Positions 47,451 to 57,382 of a stretch of DNA of 64,000 bases are shown in pieces. The translations under genes were made by a program, and so were the position numbers. Under the pieces are notes generated by a model. The model worked only from the letters and a program-made list of their open reading frames with translations, was not told the origin of the DNA and ran no database searches. Source of the DNA: Devosia sp. 66-22 (GTDB taxonomy: Bacteria; Pseudomonadota; Alphaproteobacteria; Rhizobiales; Devosiaceae); assembly GCA_001899065.1 (NCBI GenBank), contig MKUZ01000030.1, forward strand, positions 79,521 to 143,520, in the 5' to 3' direction. The stretch's first letter is position 1; each line of letters starts with the position of its first letter.

Positions 47451-47515
47451 GTCAGGGTCCGATTGGTTTTGGACCTCGTTATTGGGAGGAACGGTAGCGA
47501 TGGCGTCAGGGTCCG
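47451..47515 (+). promoter_or_regulatory. 11-bp direct repeat flanking the AraC start
   Basis: GTCAGGGTCCG occurs at 47451-47461 and again at 47505-47515, 54 nt apart, the second copy lying just inside the coding start. AraC-type proteins bind direct repeats, so autoregulation is possible. The distance is not an obvious set of helical turns (54 nt is about 5.1), which is compatible but not proof. Confidence 0.3.
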
Positions 47516-48567
47516 TCTTTCAAGATTCGCCGACGGTAAATAGCGTAAGTTCCGCGGCGACCATCGGCGACCCGACTTTTCGCGATCTCAATGACATCTA
47601 CTACGCCGACACCTGCGAGCCGTTGACCGAGGCCGTGAAGGCCGGGGCCATTCAGATGTCGGCACTGGCACGCGGCCACTATCCCGGCCAGCCGCTGCGT
47701 CCGAACGAAGTTCCAGGCTTGCGTACCGTGGGCCTGTGGGATGCCTCGCAGCAGCAGGATTGGGGCCTCGACTGGCATCGCAATGAAGGCATCGAGATCA
47801 CCTATCTGGCGCGCGGCTCGCTCGACTTCGCGGTGGATGATCGCGAATGGCAGTTGCAGTCGGGGCAGGTCACCATCACGCGGCCCTGGCAGCGCCACCG
47901 CGTCGGCAAGCCCAATGTCGGTCCCTCGCGGCTCCATTGGTGCATCATCGACGTCGATGTCCGCCGGCCCAATCAGCAATGGATCTGGCCCGACTGGGTT
48001 GCGCTGTCCAATGACGACCGCCAGCGGCTGACGGAATTGCTCAAGCACAACGAGCATCCGGTGTGGCCGGCCGGCCGCGACGTGGACGACACCTTCGAGG
48101 CGATGGCCGCTTGCGTCTCCCGGCCAGATACGAGGACGCGCGATTCCCGTCTGCGCCAGCTTGTGAGCCGGTTGCTGCTCGATGTGCTGGAGGCGCTCGA
48201 AAAGCAGCACGTCGTGCTCGACGAAAAGCTCTCCTCGGCCCGCCGTAGCGTGCAGCTCTTTCTCGCCGACCTGGACAATTATCTCGACCATGGCTGGACG
48301 CTCACGGAGATGGCCGAAAGCTGCGAACTGGGACGGACGCGCTTTGCGCAGTACTGCCAGGAGATCACCAACATGTCGCCGACCGAGTATCTGACGAGCC
48401 TGCGCATGCAGCGCGCCGCCGAGCTGCTGCTCCGCGAGCCCGACCTCAGCATCACCGATGTGGCCTTCAAGTGCGGCTATGACAGCTCGCAGTACTTCTC
48501 GGCGGCTTTCTCGAAGTACCATCGGCTCTCGCCGCGCGCCTATCGCACCGCCCGGCCCGCCGGCTAG
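47500..48567 (+). CDS. AraC-family transcriptional regulator
   Basis: 355 aa from ATG 47500, placed nine bases after GGGAGGA; an upstream TTG is less likely because it falls inside that site. N-terminal cupin-like sensor (HRNEGIEITYLARGSLDFAVDD, then ITRPWQRHRVG) and C-terminal double HTH from about residue 255 (LTEMAESCELGRTRFAQYCQE; ITDVAFKCGYDSSQYFSAAFSK). Divergent from the CUT1/isomerase operon, its probable target as an inducer-responsive activator. Confidence 0.93.
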   Translation: MASGSVFQDSPTVNSVSSAATIGDPTFRDLNDIYYADTCEPLTEAVKAGAIQMSALARGHYPGQPLRPNEVPGLRTVGLWDASQQQDWGLDWHRNEGIEITYLARGSLDFAVDDREWQLQSGQVTITRPWQRHRVGKPNVGPSRLHWCIIDVDVRRPNQQWIWPDWVALSNDDRQRLTELLKHNEHPVWPAGRDVDDTFEAMAACVSRPDTRTRDSRLRQLVSRLLLDVLEALEKQHVVLDEKLSSARRSVQLFLADLDNYLDHGWTLTEMAESCELGRTRFAQYCQEITNMSPTEYLTSLRMQRAAELLLREPDLSITDVAFKCGYDSSQYFSAAFSKYHRLSPRAYRTARPAG

Positions 48568-48637
48568 GCGTATCGGCGATTTACAAAGCTGCGTCCGGGT
48601 GGGATGGGAGGAGGTAGCCAACAGCCTGCCTCCGACC

Positions 48638-49741
48638 ATGCGCATTACCAAGATCGACCTCTACCGTGCCGCCATGCCGATGAAGACCCCGTTCAAGGTC
48701 GCCATCGGCACCACCACCATTTCGCAATCGATCTTCGCGCGGATCCATACCGACGCCGGGCATATCGGGGTAGGTGAAGGCAACATCTTCACGCCGGTGG
48801 TCGGCGAGACCGCCGACAGCGTCTGGGCGATCGGCCCAGCGGCTGCCAGAGCACTGGTCGGGACCGATCCGCTCGATATCGAAGCGCGCGCCCGCCAGAT
48901 GCGGAAGCTCTTTCCCCACAACACCACGCTGCGTTCGGCGCTCGAGATCGCGCTGTGGGACATCTTGGGCAAGGCGGCGAACCTGCCGCTCTTCGCCGTG
49001 CTCGGTGGCCGCCGGCGCCCCGTCGTCACCGACAATACGGTGGGGCTCGAAAGCCCCGCGGTGATGGCCGAACGGGCACTCGCTTTCAAGGCGCGCGGCT
49101 TTGTGGCGATAAAAGTGAAGCTCGGCACCGACCTCGCGACCGACCTCGAGCGCATGCGGCTGATCCGCGAAGCCGTCGGCCCCGGTTTCGCGCTTCGCGT
49201 CGACGCCAACCAGGGGTGGGACCGCACAACGGCGCGCGCCGCGCTGCGAGCGCTGGCGGCCTATGGCCCCGAACTGGTGGAGCAGCCGGTCGTCAGGGCC
49301 GATATCGACGGGCTCGCCGAGTTGCGGCGCGGCTCGACCGTCCCTCTCATGGCGGACGAGTCGCTGTTCGACGAGCACGATGCGCTGCGCCTCGTGGCGG
49401 CGGGCGCCTGCGACTACTTCAACATCAAGCTCGCCAAGGCGGCCGGTATCTGGACCGCGCTCAAGATCAACGCCATCGGCGAAGCAGCGCATATCCCCTG
49501 CATGGTGGGGTGCATGACCGATGCGGGCATCGCCATCTCGGCGGCGGTGCATCTGGCGAGCGCCCGCGAGAACATCGTCTTCGCCGATCTCGATGGCGCC
49601 GACATGCTGGCTGTCGATCCGGTGGCCGGCGGCTTCGGCTACGGCGCTGGTGGCGAACTGCTTCCGGCGACCGGGCCTGGCCTCGGCGTCGAGCTCGATG
49701 CGGCCTACCTCGGCGGGCTGCCACACCAGGCGGTCGAATGA
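48638..49741 (+). CDS. Dipeptide (L-Ala-D/L-Glu-type) epimerase, enolase superfamily
   Basis: 367 aa from ATG 48638. Enolase-superfamily residues: K159-V-K161, D189 in DANQGW, E215 in VEQP, D240 in ADES, K264 in NIKLAK, and D317-x-D319 in FADLDG, the DxD that binds the dipeptide amino group in L-Ala-D/L-Glu epimerases. It would convert murein-derived L-Ala-D-Glu to L-Ala-L-Glu. The only strong Shine-Dalgarno (GGAGGAGG, 48607-48614) is 23 nt upstream of the ATG, so an in-frame CTG at 48626 is a possible alternative start. It leads a peptidoglycan-recycling island. Confidence 0.85.
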   Translation: MRITKIDLYRAAMPMKTPFKVAIGTTTISQSIFARIHTDAGHIGVGEGNIFTPVVGETADSVWAIGPAAARALVGTDPLDIEARARQMRKLFPHNTTLRSALEIALWDILGKAANLPLFAVLGGRRRPVVTDNTVGLESPAVMAERALAFKARGFVAIKVKLGTDLATDLERMRLIREAVGPGFALRVDANQGWDRTTARAALRALAAYGPELVEQPVVRADIDGLAELRRGSTVPLMADESLFDEHDALRLVAAGACDYFNIKLAKAAGIWTALKINAIGEAAHIPCMVGCMTDAGIAISAAVHLASARENIVFADLDGADMLAVDPVAGGFGYGAGGELLPATGPGLGVELDAAYLGGLPHQAVE

Positions 49742-50154
49742 GCGCGCTGACCGTCACCGCGACGCCGACCGCCGCCGAGCTCGAAACCATCGGCGGCAAT
49801 CTTGCCGCGTTCAACGAGGCCGATGTCGGTCCGGCCGAGCGCACGCCGCTTGCCGTGCTGATCCGCAACGATGCCGGCACTGTCGTTGCCGGCATCTCCG
49901 GCTACACCGCGTGGGGCTGGCTCTACGTGCAGTGGCTGTGGGTCCACGAGTCGCAGCGCGGGCAGGGCGCCGCGGGGCGTATGCTCGCCGCTGCCGACGA
50001 CGAAGCACGCAAGCGCGGCTGCCACGCCGCCTATATCGACACCTTCAACCCGGTCGCGCTCAAAACCTATCAGCGCGCCGGCTACGTCCCTTTCGGCAAG
50101 CTCGACGACTTCCCCAAGGGTCGCACCAGAACGTTCCTCCAGAAGGCGCTCTAG
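49738..50154 (+). CDS. GNAT-family N-acetyltransferase
   Basis: 138 aa, start overlapping the epimerase stop (ATGA). GNAT acetyl-CoA loop visible as [17 protein letters not shown] (residues about 70-86) followed by [14 protein letters not shown]. Coupling to a dipeptide epimerase suggests acetylation of a murein-derived amino compound, or detoxification; unproven. Its stop overlaps the convergent anmK stop within a CTAG. Confidence 0.85.
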   Translation: MSALTVTATPTAAELETIGGNLAAFNEADVGPAERTPLAVLIRNDAGTVVAGISGYTAWGWLYVQWLWVHESQRGQGAAGRMLAAADDEARKRGCHAAYIDTFNPVALKTYQRAGYVPFGKLDDFPKGRTRTFLQKAL

Positions 50155-51269
50155 GCCGCGAGCTGGCCGCCCGTCATCGGCTTGGGTGCGCCGGTCGTCG
50201 TCGGGAAGCTGATCGGCAGGCCGCGCAGCACGCGTACCGCGAGGAAGGCAAAGCACTCCGCTTCGATCGCGTCACCGCGCCAGCCGACCGCTTCGGCGGG
50301 AACGGCATCGACGCCGGCCCGCGTCTTCAGCATCTCCATGATCATCGGATTGTGCCTGCCGCCGCCGCAGACGACGAGCTTTGTCGGGCGCGTCGGCAGG
50401 TGGTCGAGCCCCTTGCCCACCGCCGCCGCGGTGAAGGCCGTGAGCGTCGCCGCACCGGTCGCCGGATCGAGCCCTTCGGCCATGGCCGAGGTGAAATCGA
50501 AGCGGTCGAGCGACTTCGGCGGTGGTGCGCTCAGATAGGGATGCTCGAGCAGCTTGCCGAGTCGCGCTTCGTCGACGGTGCCGCTGCGGGCGAGCGCGCC
50601 GTCGCGATCCATGCTGCCCAGTCCGCGCTCCTTCATGAAGTCGTTGAGCGGCGCATTGGCGGGGCCGGTATCGAAGGCGATCAGCGTGTCGCCGCCATCC
50701 CAATAGGTGACATTGGCGACGCCACCCAGATTGAGCACCGCGACCTCGCCATGCGTCCCGAGCCTGCGCAGCAGCGCCTGGTGATAGATCCCCGCGAGCG
50801 GCGCGCCCTGGCCGCCGGCACGCACATCGGCCGAACGGAAATCATAGGCGACCGGCACGCCGAGCAGTTCGTGCATCAGACTGCCGTCGCCGAGCTGGCG
50901 CGTGTCACCGATGCGGCCGGGCTGCGGCGCGCGATGCAGCACCGATTGGCCGTGAAAGCCGACGACGCCGATATCGGCCATGCTGAGACCGGAACTCTCG
51001 ACAAGCTCCCGCACGGCGGCCGACTGGGCACGCGTCAGCATCTCTTCGGCGCGCGCGAAGATGGCGGGGTCGGTTCCCTCGAAGTTCCACTTGCGCGCTT
51101 CGGCCAGCGTCGCCTCGAGCGTGTCGCGGATCGCCTGCGGATAGGGCGCGAGCGTGTAGGCGCCAAAGGTCTCGACGGTTTCGCCATCGGTCTTGAGCAG
51201 CGCGACGTCGATATTGCCGTCGAGAACGGTGCCGGTCATCAGGCCCACGGACCAGATCGGTTGCATCAT
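50151..51269 (-). CDS. anmK: Anhydro-N-acetylmuramic acid kinase
   Basis: 372 aa from ATG at 51269 (TGATG overlap with the upstream stop; a second ATG follows immediately). AnmK signatures: [17 protein letters not shown] at residues 8-24, [24 protein letters not shown] and [14 protein letters not shown]. It phosphorylates and ring-opens 1,6-anhydro-MurNAc to MurNAc-6-P, the substrate of MurQ encoded in the same operon. Confidence 0.95.
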   Translation of the reverse strand: MMQPIWSVGLMTGTVLDGNIDVALLKTDGETVETFGAYTLAPYPQAIRDTLEATLAEARKWNFEGTDPAIFARAEEMLTRAQSAAVRELVESSGLSMADIGVVGFHGQSVLHRAPQPGRIGDTRQLGDGSLMHELLGVPVAYDFRSADVRAGGQGAPLAGIYHQALLRRLGTHGEVAVLNLGGVANVTYWDGGDTLIAFDTGPANAPLNDFMKERGLGSMDRDGALARSGTVDEARLGKLLEHPYLSAPPPKSLDRFDFTSAMAEGLDPATGAATLTAFTAAAVGKGLDHLPTRPTKLVVCGGGRHNPMIMEMLKTRAGVDAVPAEAVGWRGDAIEAECFAFLAVRVLRGLPISFPTTTGAPKPMTGGQLAA

Positions 51270-52258
51270 CAGTCTCCGTTGATGAGATCGCCCACCGCGC
51301 GGCGCAGCGCGATGATGCCGCTGTCGAAATGCCGTGTCGGATGGACGCGGTTGGTGAGCAGCGTCCAGGCCCGGCCGCGTGCGAAATCGACCCACAGGCC
51401 CGTGCCCGTGAAGCCGGTATGGCCGATGGTTTCGGGTGCGCACCGGTCGCCGCCCGACCAGCCGTCATAGGGGCGCTCCCAGCCATGCGTGCGCTTCGCC
51501 GAAAGCGGCGCGCGAACCAGCTCGGTCTCCGGTGCGCCGTTCAGCAGCCGCTGGGCGTAGTCGAGCACCGATGCCGCGGTGCCGAACAGCCCGGCATGGC
51601 CCGAACCCTGGAGGGCATAGCAGTTCTCGTCATGCACCTCGCCAACCACGACGCGTCCGCGCCAGGGGTCCTGCTCGGTTGCCGCGGCATGCGCCGGATC
51701 GGCCGACCAGGCAAAGCCGGGGCCGGGATCCTGCTGGCGGATCGGCTTGCCGGTCAGCCGCTCGAGCGCGATGCCGAGGAGGATGAAGTTGATGTCCGAA
51801 TAGACCGCCGGTCCAGCGACCCATTCGTGCTGCAGTACCCAGGCCCGCAGCAGATTCGGGTCGCTGCCATAGGTGTAGATCGGCACCACGCCGGGGAACG
51901 GCGTCTGGTGCCCGAGGCACTGGCGGAAGGTGACCTTGCGCTCCCAATTGTCCGGGTTGTACTGCCGGAAGTCGGGCAGCACCGAGACCAGCGGCGCATC
52001 GAGATCGATCGTGCCCGCGGCGGCCAGCGCCAGGATGCGCGGCGTGGTGAACAGCACCTTGCTCAGCGAGGCGAGATCGAACCACGTCCCGTCGGTCATC
52101 GGCCGCTGCACGGGCACGAGCTGCGCCGAGCCGATGGCGCGCACCGCCCGCACGCCCTTCGCATCGACAACGCCGAGCACGCCGCCCGGAATGCGCTTTG
52201 CGTCCACCGCGGCCTGCAGCGGCGCGAACGCTTTGTCGAGGATCGCGTCGACGCTCAT
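51269..52258 (-). CDS. Beta-lactamase-like serine hydrolase (YfeW/AmiE-type)
   Basis: 329 aa from ATG at 52258, no signal peptide. S64-x-x-K67 in ASLSK, YSDIN (about residue 158) and HTGFTGTG as the KTG equivalent define the class-C beta-lactamase/PBP4B fold. E. coli places yfeW, and B. subtilis amiE, beside murQ, so a muropeptide or lactyl-peptide hydrolase is a good guess. Coupled by ATGA to the ATPase upstream and TGATG to anmK downstream. Confidence 0.87.
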   Translation of the reverse strand: MSVDAILDKAFAPLQAAVDAKRIPGGVLGVVDAKGVRAVRAIGSAQLVPVQRPMTDGTWFDLASLSKVLFTTPRILALAAAGTIDLDAPLVSVLPDFRQYNPDNWERKVTFRQCLGHQTPFPGVVPIYTYGSDPNLLRAWVLQHEWVAGPAVYSDINFILLGIALERLTGKPIRQQDPGPGFAWSADPAHAAATEQDPWRGRVVVGEVHDENCYALQGSGHAGLFGTAASVLDYAQRLLNGAPETELVRAPLSAKRTHGWERPYDGWSGGDRCAPETIGHTGFTGTGLWVDFARGRAWTLLTNRVHPTRHFDSGIIALRRAVGDLINGD

Positions 52259-53982
52259 GCCGTTTCCTCCACGCGCACGCGGTGATCGTCGCCCGCCTCG
52301 CGCCACTGCGCCGGCGGCGGCTCGTAGCCCACCGGCCGCACCAGCGAGGGCACCTGCGTGGCGTCGACCGTGAAGCGCTGGCGGCGGCGGGCCACGGCGG
52401 GGACCGCCGCGATCAGCCGCCTGGTGTAGCTGTGCTGCGGCGTCGCGAGCACCGCGGCGGCCTTGCCGATCTCGACGATCTGGCCCGCATACATCACCGC
52501 GATGCGGTGCGCGATGCGCTCCACCACCGCCATGTCGTGCGAAATGAAGAGATAAGCGAGGCCGAACTCGCGCTGCAGGTCGATCAGCAGGTCGAGCACG
52601 CGCGCCTGCACGCTGACATCGAGCGCCGACACCGCTTCGTCGAGCACCACCACATCGGGATTGAGCATCAGGGCCCGTGCGATACACAGGCGCTGTCGCT
52701 GCCCGCCCGAGAACTGGTGCGGATAGCGCGTCAGCGCGTCGCGGCTGAGCCCGACGCGTTCGAGCAGCGTCACCATCCGCTCGCGCAGCTTGGCATCGAC
52801 GCGCTGCCCCGCCGCGATGGCGGGTTCGGCGAGGAGGCCTTCGACATTGAGCCGCGGATTGAGCGAGGCATAGGGGTCCTGGAACACCATCTGCACCGGT
52901 CGGCCGCTGCGTCCCGACTTGGCGTCGATCCGGCCGCGCGTCGCCTGCACCAGCCCGAGGATGGCGCGCGCCGTCGTCGACTTGCCCGAACCGCTCTCGC
53001 CCACGATCGCCAGCGTCTCGCCGGGCACGAGATCGAAGTCGACGCCATCGACCGCGTGCACGGCGCCGGTCCGCCGGCGAAACAGCCCGCGCGTCACCGG
53101 AAAGCGCACCGCGAGATTGTCGACGGTGACGATGGGCGGCTGCCCGTTGCGCGTGCCGTCGTCGCGCACCGTGTTGCCGAAGGTGAAATGCGGCACCGCG
53201 TTGAGCAGGTGCCTCGTGTAGTCGTGCTGCGGATTGTCGAGCACCGCATCGAGCGATCCCTGTTCGACGGCGACGCCGTGCTGCATCACCATGATCTCGT
53301 CGGCGATGCCGGCGACGAGGCCGATATCGTGGGTGATGAAGATCATCGCCATGCCGAGCTCTTCGCGCAGTTCGGCGAGCAGCGCCATGATCTGCGCCTG
53401 CACCGTCACGTCGAGCGCTGTCGTCGGCTCGTCCGCGATCAGCAGGCGCGGGTTGGAGGCGAGCACCATGGCGATCATCACGCGCTGCCGCATGCCGCCC
53501 GACAACTGGTGCGGATAGTATTTGAGCCGCTGCGCCGCGTCGGGGATGCGCACCCGCTCCAGCGCCTCGCGCGCCGCGCGCGTCGCCGCTTCGCCCGTGA
53601 GCCCTCGGTTGAGCCGGAAGGCTTCCTCGATCTGCGCGCCGATGGTGTGCACCGGGTTGAGCGAGGTCATCGGCTCCTGGAAGATCATGCCGACATCGCG
53701 CCCGCGCACATGCGTCAGTGTCGCCTCGTCCGCCGTGGTCATGTCGAGGCGGCTGCCGTCGCCGCGCTCGAGCACGATGCTGCCGCCGGTGATGCGGCCG
53801 CCGCCGAAATCGACGAGCCGGTTGACCGACAGCGCCGTCACCGACTTGCCCGAACCGCTTTCGCCGACGATGGCGAGGGTCTTGCCTGCCCCGAGCGTGA
53901 AGCTCACGCCCTTGACCACCTCATTGGCCCGGGGATCGCGGCCGAAGCCGACGCGCAGATCGCGCACGGTGAGCAGCGTCAT
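52255..53982 (-). CDS. Fused dipeptide-type ABC ATPase (DppD-DppF)
   Basis: 575 aa with two full nucleotide-binding domains. First: Walker A GESGSGKS at 40-47, signature [15 protein letters not shown], Walker [13 protein letters not shown]. Second: Walker [10 protein letters not shown] near 328-336, signature [15 protein letters not shown], Walker [13 protein letters not shown], where the usual Asp-Glu-Pro reads DEA. Fusion places both ATPases in one chain, like YejF/GsiA. Serves the permeases upstream; predicted cargo murein peptides. Confidence 0.94.
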   Translation of the reverse strand: MTLLTVRDLRVGFGRDPRANEVVKGVSFTLGAGKTLAIVGESGSGKSVTALSVNRLVDFGGGRITGGSIVLERGDGSRLDMTTADEATLTHVRGRDVGMIFQEPMTSLNPVHTIGAQIEEAFRLNRGLTGEAATRAAREALERVRIPDAAQRLKYYPHQLSGGMRQRVMIAMVLASNPRLLIADEPTTALDVTVQAQIMALLAELREELGMAMIFITHDIGLVAGIADEIMVMQHGVAVEQGSLDAVLDNPQHDYTRHLLNAVPHFTFGNTVRDDGTRNGQPPIVTVDNLAVRFPVTRGLFRRRTGAVHAVDGVDFDLVPGETLAIVGESGSGKSTTARAILGLVQATRGRIDAKSGRSGRPVQMVFQDPYASLNPRLNVEGLLAEPAIAAGQRVDAKLRERMVTLLERVGLSRDALTRYPHQFSGGQRQRLCIARALMLNPDVVVLDEAVSALDVSVQARVLDLLIDLQREFGLAYLFISHDMAVVERIAHRIAVMYAGQIVEIGKAAAVLATPQHSYTRRLIAAVPAVARRRQRFTVDATQVPSLVRPVGYEPPPAQWREAGDDHRVRVEETA

Positions 53983-54821
53983 GCGGCCCTCCCTTGCGTC
54001 TTGGGGTCGAGGATGTCGCGCAGCGCATCGCCGAACAGGTTGAAGCCGAGAATGCCCAGCATGATCGCAAGGCCCGGGAACAGCATCAGCCACGGCGCCT
54101 GCGTCATCAAATTCTTGCTCTCCGAGAGCATCACGCCCAGCGACGGGGCAGGGGGCTGTGTGCCCAGGCCGAGGAAGCTGAGGCCCGCTTCCGTGAGCAG
54201 CGCCCAGGCCAGCGCCAGCGTCACCTGCACGGTGAGCGGCGCCACGAGGTTGAGCAGCAGGTGCCGCGTCAGGATGAAGCCCTGCGAGCTGCCGAAGGTG
54301 CGCGCCGCGTCGACGAAATCGCGCTGCTTGAGCGACAGCGCCGGTCCGCGCACCACGCGCGCAAAGATCGGCGTATAGACGATGGCGATCGCGGCGATGC
54401 TGGTCCACGTTCCCGTGCCGGCGATGGCGACGATCAGCATGGCGAGGAGGATGGCCGGGAAGGCGAGCAGCACATCCATGATGCGCATCAGCACGCCGTC
54501 CCACAGATGCCCCCACCACGCGGCAACGAGCCCGATGATCGTGCCCGCCAAGGTCGCCAGCGCCACCGAGGAGAAGGCGATGGTGAAGCTCTGCCCGATG
54601 CCCAGCATCAGCCGGCTCATCGTGTCGCGACCGAGCAGGTCGGTACCCATCCAGTAGGTGCCGTTCGGTCCCTTCAGGCGGTCGATGCGGAACTGCTGCA
54701 GCGGATCGTGCGGTGTCAGTCCGGCGGCGGCGAGCAGGGCAGCGACGATATAGATGAGGACGATGGCGGCGCCGATACGACCGCTCGGATGCCTTGCAAT
54801 GGCCCGGATCAGCCCCATCAT
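53979..54821 (-). CDS. Dipeptide-type ABC permease (DppC-like)
   Basis: 280 aa from ATG at 54821 (a second ATG follows directly). WMGTDLLGRDTMSRLMLGIGQS (around residues 58-79), DFVDAARTFGSS and TEAGLSFLGLGTQPPAPSLG are DppC signatures. Overlaps both neighbours by ATGA. Confidence 0.93.
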   Translation of the reverse strand: MMGLIRAIARHPSGRIGAAIVLIYIVAALLAAAGLTPHDPLQQFRIDRLKGPNGTYWMGTDLLGRDTMSRLMLGIGQSFTIAFSSVALATLAGTIIGLVAAWWGHLWDGVLMRIMDVLLAFPAILLAMLIVAIAGTGTWTSIAAIAIVYTPIFARVVRGPALSLKQRDFVDAARTFGSSQGFILTRHLLLNLVAPLTVQVTLALAWALLTEAGLSFLGLGTQPPAPSLGVMLSESKNLMTQAPWLMLFPGLAIMLGILGFNLFGDALRDILDPKTQGRAA

Positions 54822-55777
54822 CGGTTGCCCAGCCGGATACGCGGATCGAGCGCCGCATAGGCGAGGTCGACGATCAGGTTCACGATGAGGAAGTTGAAGG
54901 CGATGAACAGCACCGTGCCCTGCACCAGCGCATAGTCGCGCTGGTTGATCGCATCGAGCACGAGGCGGCCGATGCCGGGCAGGGCGAAGATTTCCTCGAC
55001 GATCACGGCGCCGCCCAGCAGGTAGCCGAACTCGACGCCGCTCAGCGTCACCACCGGGATCAGCGCATTGGGCAGCGCGTGGTGCCACACAACGCTGCGT
55101 GCGGGGGCGCCCTTGCTGCGCGCCGTGCGCACATAATCGTCGCTCAGCACATCGAGCATCGCCGAACGCGAGATGCGCGTCACCGAGGCGGCGAAGGCGA
55201 GCCCGAGCGTCAGCGCCGGGAAGATGAGCTGGCTGAGATTGGCGAGCGGGTCGACGAACAGCGGCGTGAACGTCCCCATCGCCGGCACGTAGCCGAAATA
55301 GACCGACAGCACGTAAATGATGAGCAGGGCGAATACGAAATTCGGCGTCGACTGCCCGATCATGGCGAACAGCCGCACCGCAAGGTCGGAGGCGCGCTCA
55401 TTGCGCGTGGCCGCAAAGACGCCGGCCGGAATACCCACCGCCAGCGCGATGACCATCGAGAGCAGCGCCAGTTCGAGCGTCAGCGGGAAGCGCTCGAGGA
55501 TGACTGCCAGCACCGGCCGGCCGTAGATCGACGAGATGCCGAGATTGCCCTCGAACAGCCCCGTGAGCCAGCGCCAGTACTGGATGTAGATGGGCTGGTC
55601 GATGCCGAAATACTCGGCGAGCGCCTGACGCTGCGCGGGGGTCAGCAGCCCCGCTTCGGTTCCCAGCATTGCGGTGATGGCGTCGCCGGGCACCATGCGG
55701 ATGGCGACGAAGACGATGACGGACACGCCGAGCAGGATCAGCGGAAAAGTCAGCAGCCGCTGCGTGACATAGTTCAT
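54818..55777 (-). CDS. Dipeptide-type ABC permease (DppB-like)
   Basis: 319 aa. IRMVPGDAITAMLG near residues 26-39, DYVRTARSKGAPARSVVWHHALPNALIPV near 210-238, ending LAYAALDPRIRLGNR. Follows the SBP gene after a stem-loop. Confidence 0.93.
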   Translation of the reverse strand: MNYVTQRLLTFPLILLGVSVIVFVAIRMVPGDAITAMLGTEAGLLTPAQRQALAEYFGIDQPIYIQYWRWLTGLFEGNLGISSIYGRPVLAVILERFPLTLELALLSMVIALAVGIPAGVFAATRNERASDLAVRLFAMIGQSTPNFVFALLIIYVLSVYFGYVPAMGTFTPLFVDPLANLSQLIFPALTLGLAFAASVTRISRSAMLDVLSDDYVRTARSKGAPARSVVWHHALPNALIPVVTLSGVEFGYLLGGAVIVEEIFALPGIGRLVLDAINQRDYALVQGTVLFIAFNFLIVNLIVDLAYAALDPRIRLGNR

Positions 55778-55801
55778 CTGCGCGTCCGGAAAGAGGGTGC
55801 C

Positions 55802-55823
55802 GGGGTGAGCTTGCGCCCACCCC
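55802..55823 (-). promoter_or_regulatory. Stem-loop between SBP and permease genes
   Basis: GGGGTGAGC (55802-55810) pairs with GCCCACCCC (55815-55823) with one mismatch and a TTGC loop. Just downstream of the SBP stop on the minus strand; no T-tract. Confidence 0.55.
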
Positions 55824-55834
55824 AGCCGGGAGGA

Positions 55835-57352
55835 TTACTCGATGGTGACGGCGCTCAGGCCGAACAGCGTGCCGGTCGGCGACGGCACGAAGCCCTTCAC
55901 CGTCTTGAGCTGCGCTGTGTAGGTGTTGGAGGTCGACAGCCAGATCCAGGGCGACAGCTCGGCGAGCCGTGCCTCGAACTTCTGGAAGATCTCCTTGCGC
56001 TTGGCGACGTCGGTTTCGACGCGGCCCTGCTGCAGCAGGCTGTCGAGCTCGTCATCGACGAAGTTCGACACCTTCTGGAGGTTGCCGTCCTTGGTGAAGT
56101 AGCGGTTGTACATCGGATAGGGATCCGGGCGGCCGCCATTCTGCGCCACCGCCATGTCGAAGTCGCCGGCGAGCCAGCGGTCGACATAGACGTTGAGCTC
56201 CATCAGCTCGATCTCGAGCTTGACGCCGATCGCCGCGAGCTGGCTCTGCAGCACCTGGGCTTCCGACGATGCCACCGGCGGCTCGCCCGTCGCGGCGATC
56301 ACCTTGGCGGTGAAGCCATCCGGCGAGGACGACTCGGCCATGAGCTGCTTGGCCTTCTCGACATCCTGCGTGTAGCAGAACAGCGAGTTGGGATCGCTCG
56401 CATAGGCCGGCATCGTCAGCGGGCCCGTCACCTTGCCCTCGCCGACGAGAGCGGTGTCGAGCACCTCCTGGCGATTGACGGCGCAGGAGATCGCCTGGCG
56501 GACCTTGAGGTCGTCCATCGGCTTGCGGGCCGGGTTGAGCTGCAGCACGTTGTAGGCGAGGCCGGGGATGGCGTTGAGCTGCAGGTTCGGTTCGTTGGGG
56601 ACGAGCGTCGCCACCAGCGGGTCGTTGAGCAGCGCGAAGTCGGTCTGGCCGGCACGCAGCGAAGCGAGGATCGCGGTCTCGTCGGGCAGCACCGAAATGG
56701 TGATACCGTCGACGCCCACCTTGCCGCCGGCCCAGTTGGCGTTAGCGCTCAGCACTTCCTTTTCGTTGGGCGACCAGGAGTCGAGCTTGAACGGGCCCGA
56801 ACCGACGGCCGTCGTCTCGATGGTGCCGATGCCGGCCGCCGGCACGACCGCGGCATTGATCGTTGCCATGGCGACGAGGATCGGCGCGTCGGGCTGGCTG
56901 AGCTTGAACACGACAGTCGTGTCGTCCGGCGTGTCGATCGAGGCGATCGACAGGAAGTTCGACCGCGCAGCCGCGGCGGTCTCTTCGTTGAGCAGGCGCT
57001 CGAAGGAGGCCTTCACGTCAGCCGACTTCACCTGCGCGCCGTCCGAGAACTTGGCGTTGGGGTTGAGCTTGAAGGTCAGCGTCAGGCCGCCATCGGTGAA
57101 TTCCCAGCTGTCGGCGACGGCGGGGACGACGTTGAGGTCGGCATCGAGGCGGACGAGCGGCTCGTAGATCAGCTCGAGCAGGCGCAGCGACGAGAACGCC
57201 GTCTGCTTGTGCGGGTCGAGGCCGGTCGCGTCCTGCGACCAGGCCATGCGCAGGCTTGCCGCCTGCGCCGGAAGGGCGAGCGCGATGCTGCTGAGCGCCG
57301 TGGCTACGGCGAGCCCGGCGAGCAGTCGCTTCGTGTTGGTCCAGTGCATCAT
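55835..57352 (-). CDS. Peptide-type ABC substrate-binding protein (family 5), probable murein-peptide binder
   Basis: 505 aa. Signal peptide about residues 8-31 (cleaved after AQA), then SLRMAWSQDATGLDPHKQTAFSS, the family-5 start, and GSGPFKLDSWSPNEKEV near residue 185. The operon with MurQ, AnmK and a dipeptide epimerase suggests MurNAc-peptide or murein tripeptide uptake. Two adjacent ATGs make the start uncertain by one residue. Begins 30 nt after murQ. Confidence 0.9.
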   Translation of the reverse strand: MMHWTNTKRLLAGLAVATALSSIALALPAQAASLRMAWSQDATGLDPHKQTAFSSLRLLELIYEPLVRLDADLNVVPAVADSWEFTDGGLTLTFKLNPNAKFSDGAQVKSADVKASFERLLNEETAAAARSNFLSIASIDTPDDTTVVFKLSQPDAPILVAMATINAAVVPAAGIGTIETTAVGSGPFKLDSWSPNEKEVLSANANWAGGKVGVDGITISVLPDETAILASLRAGQTDFALLNDPLVATLVPNEPNLQLNAIPGLAYNVLQLNPARKPMDDLKVRQAISCAVNRQEVLDTALVGEGKVTGPLTMPAYASDPNSLFCYTQDVEKAKQLMAESSSPDGFTAKVIAATGEPPVASSEAQVLQSQLAAIGVKLEIELMELNVYVDRWLAGDFDMAVAQNGGRPDPYPMYNRYFTKDGNLQKVSNFVDDELDSLLQQGRVETDVAKRKEIFQKFEARLAELSPWIWLSTSNTYTAQLKTVKGFVPSPTGTLFGLSAVTIE

Positions 57353-57382
57353 GTCGTTATTCTCCCTGTTGTTCAGTCCGCC

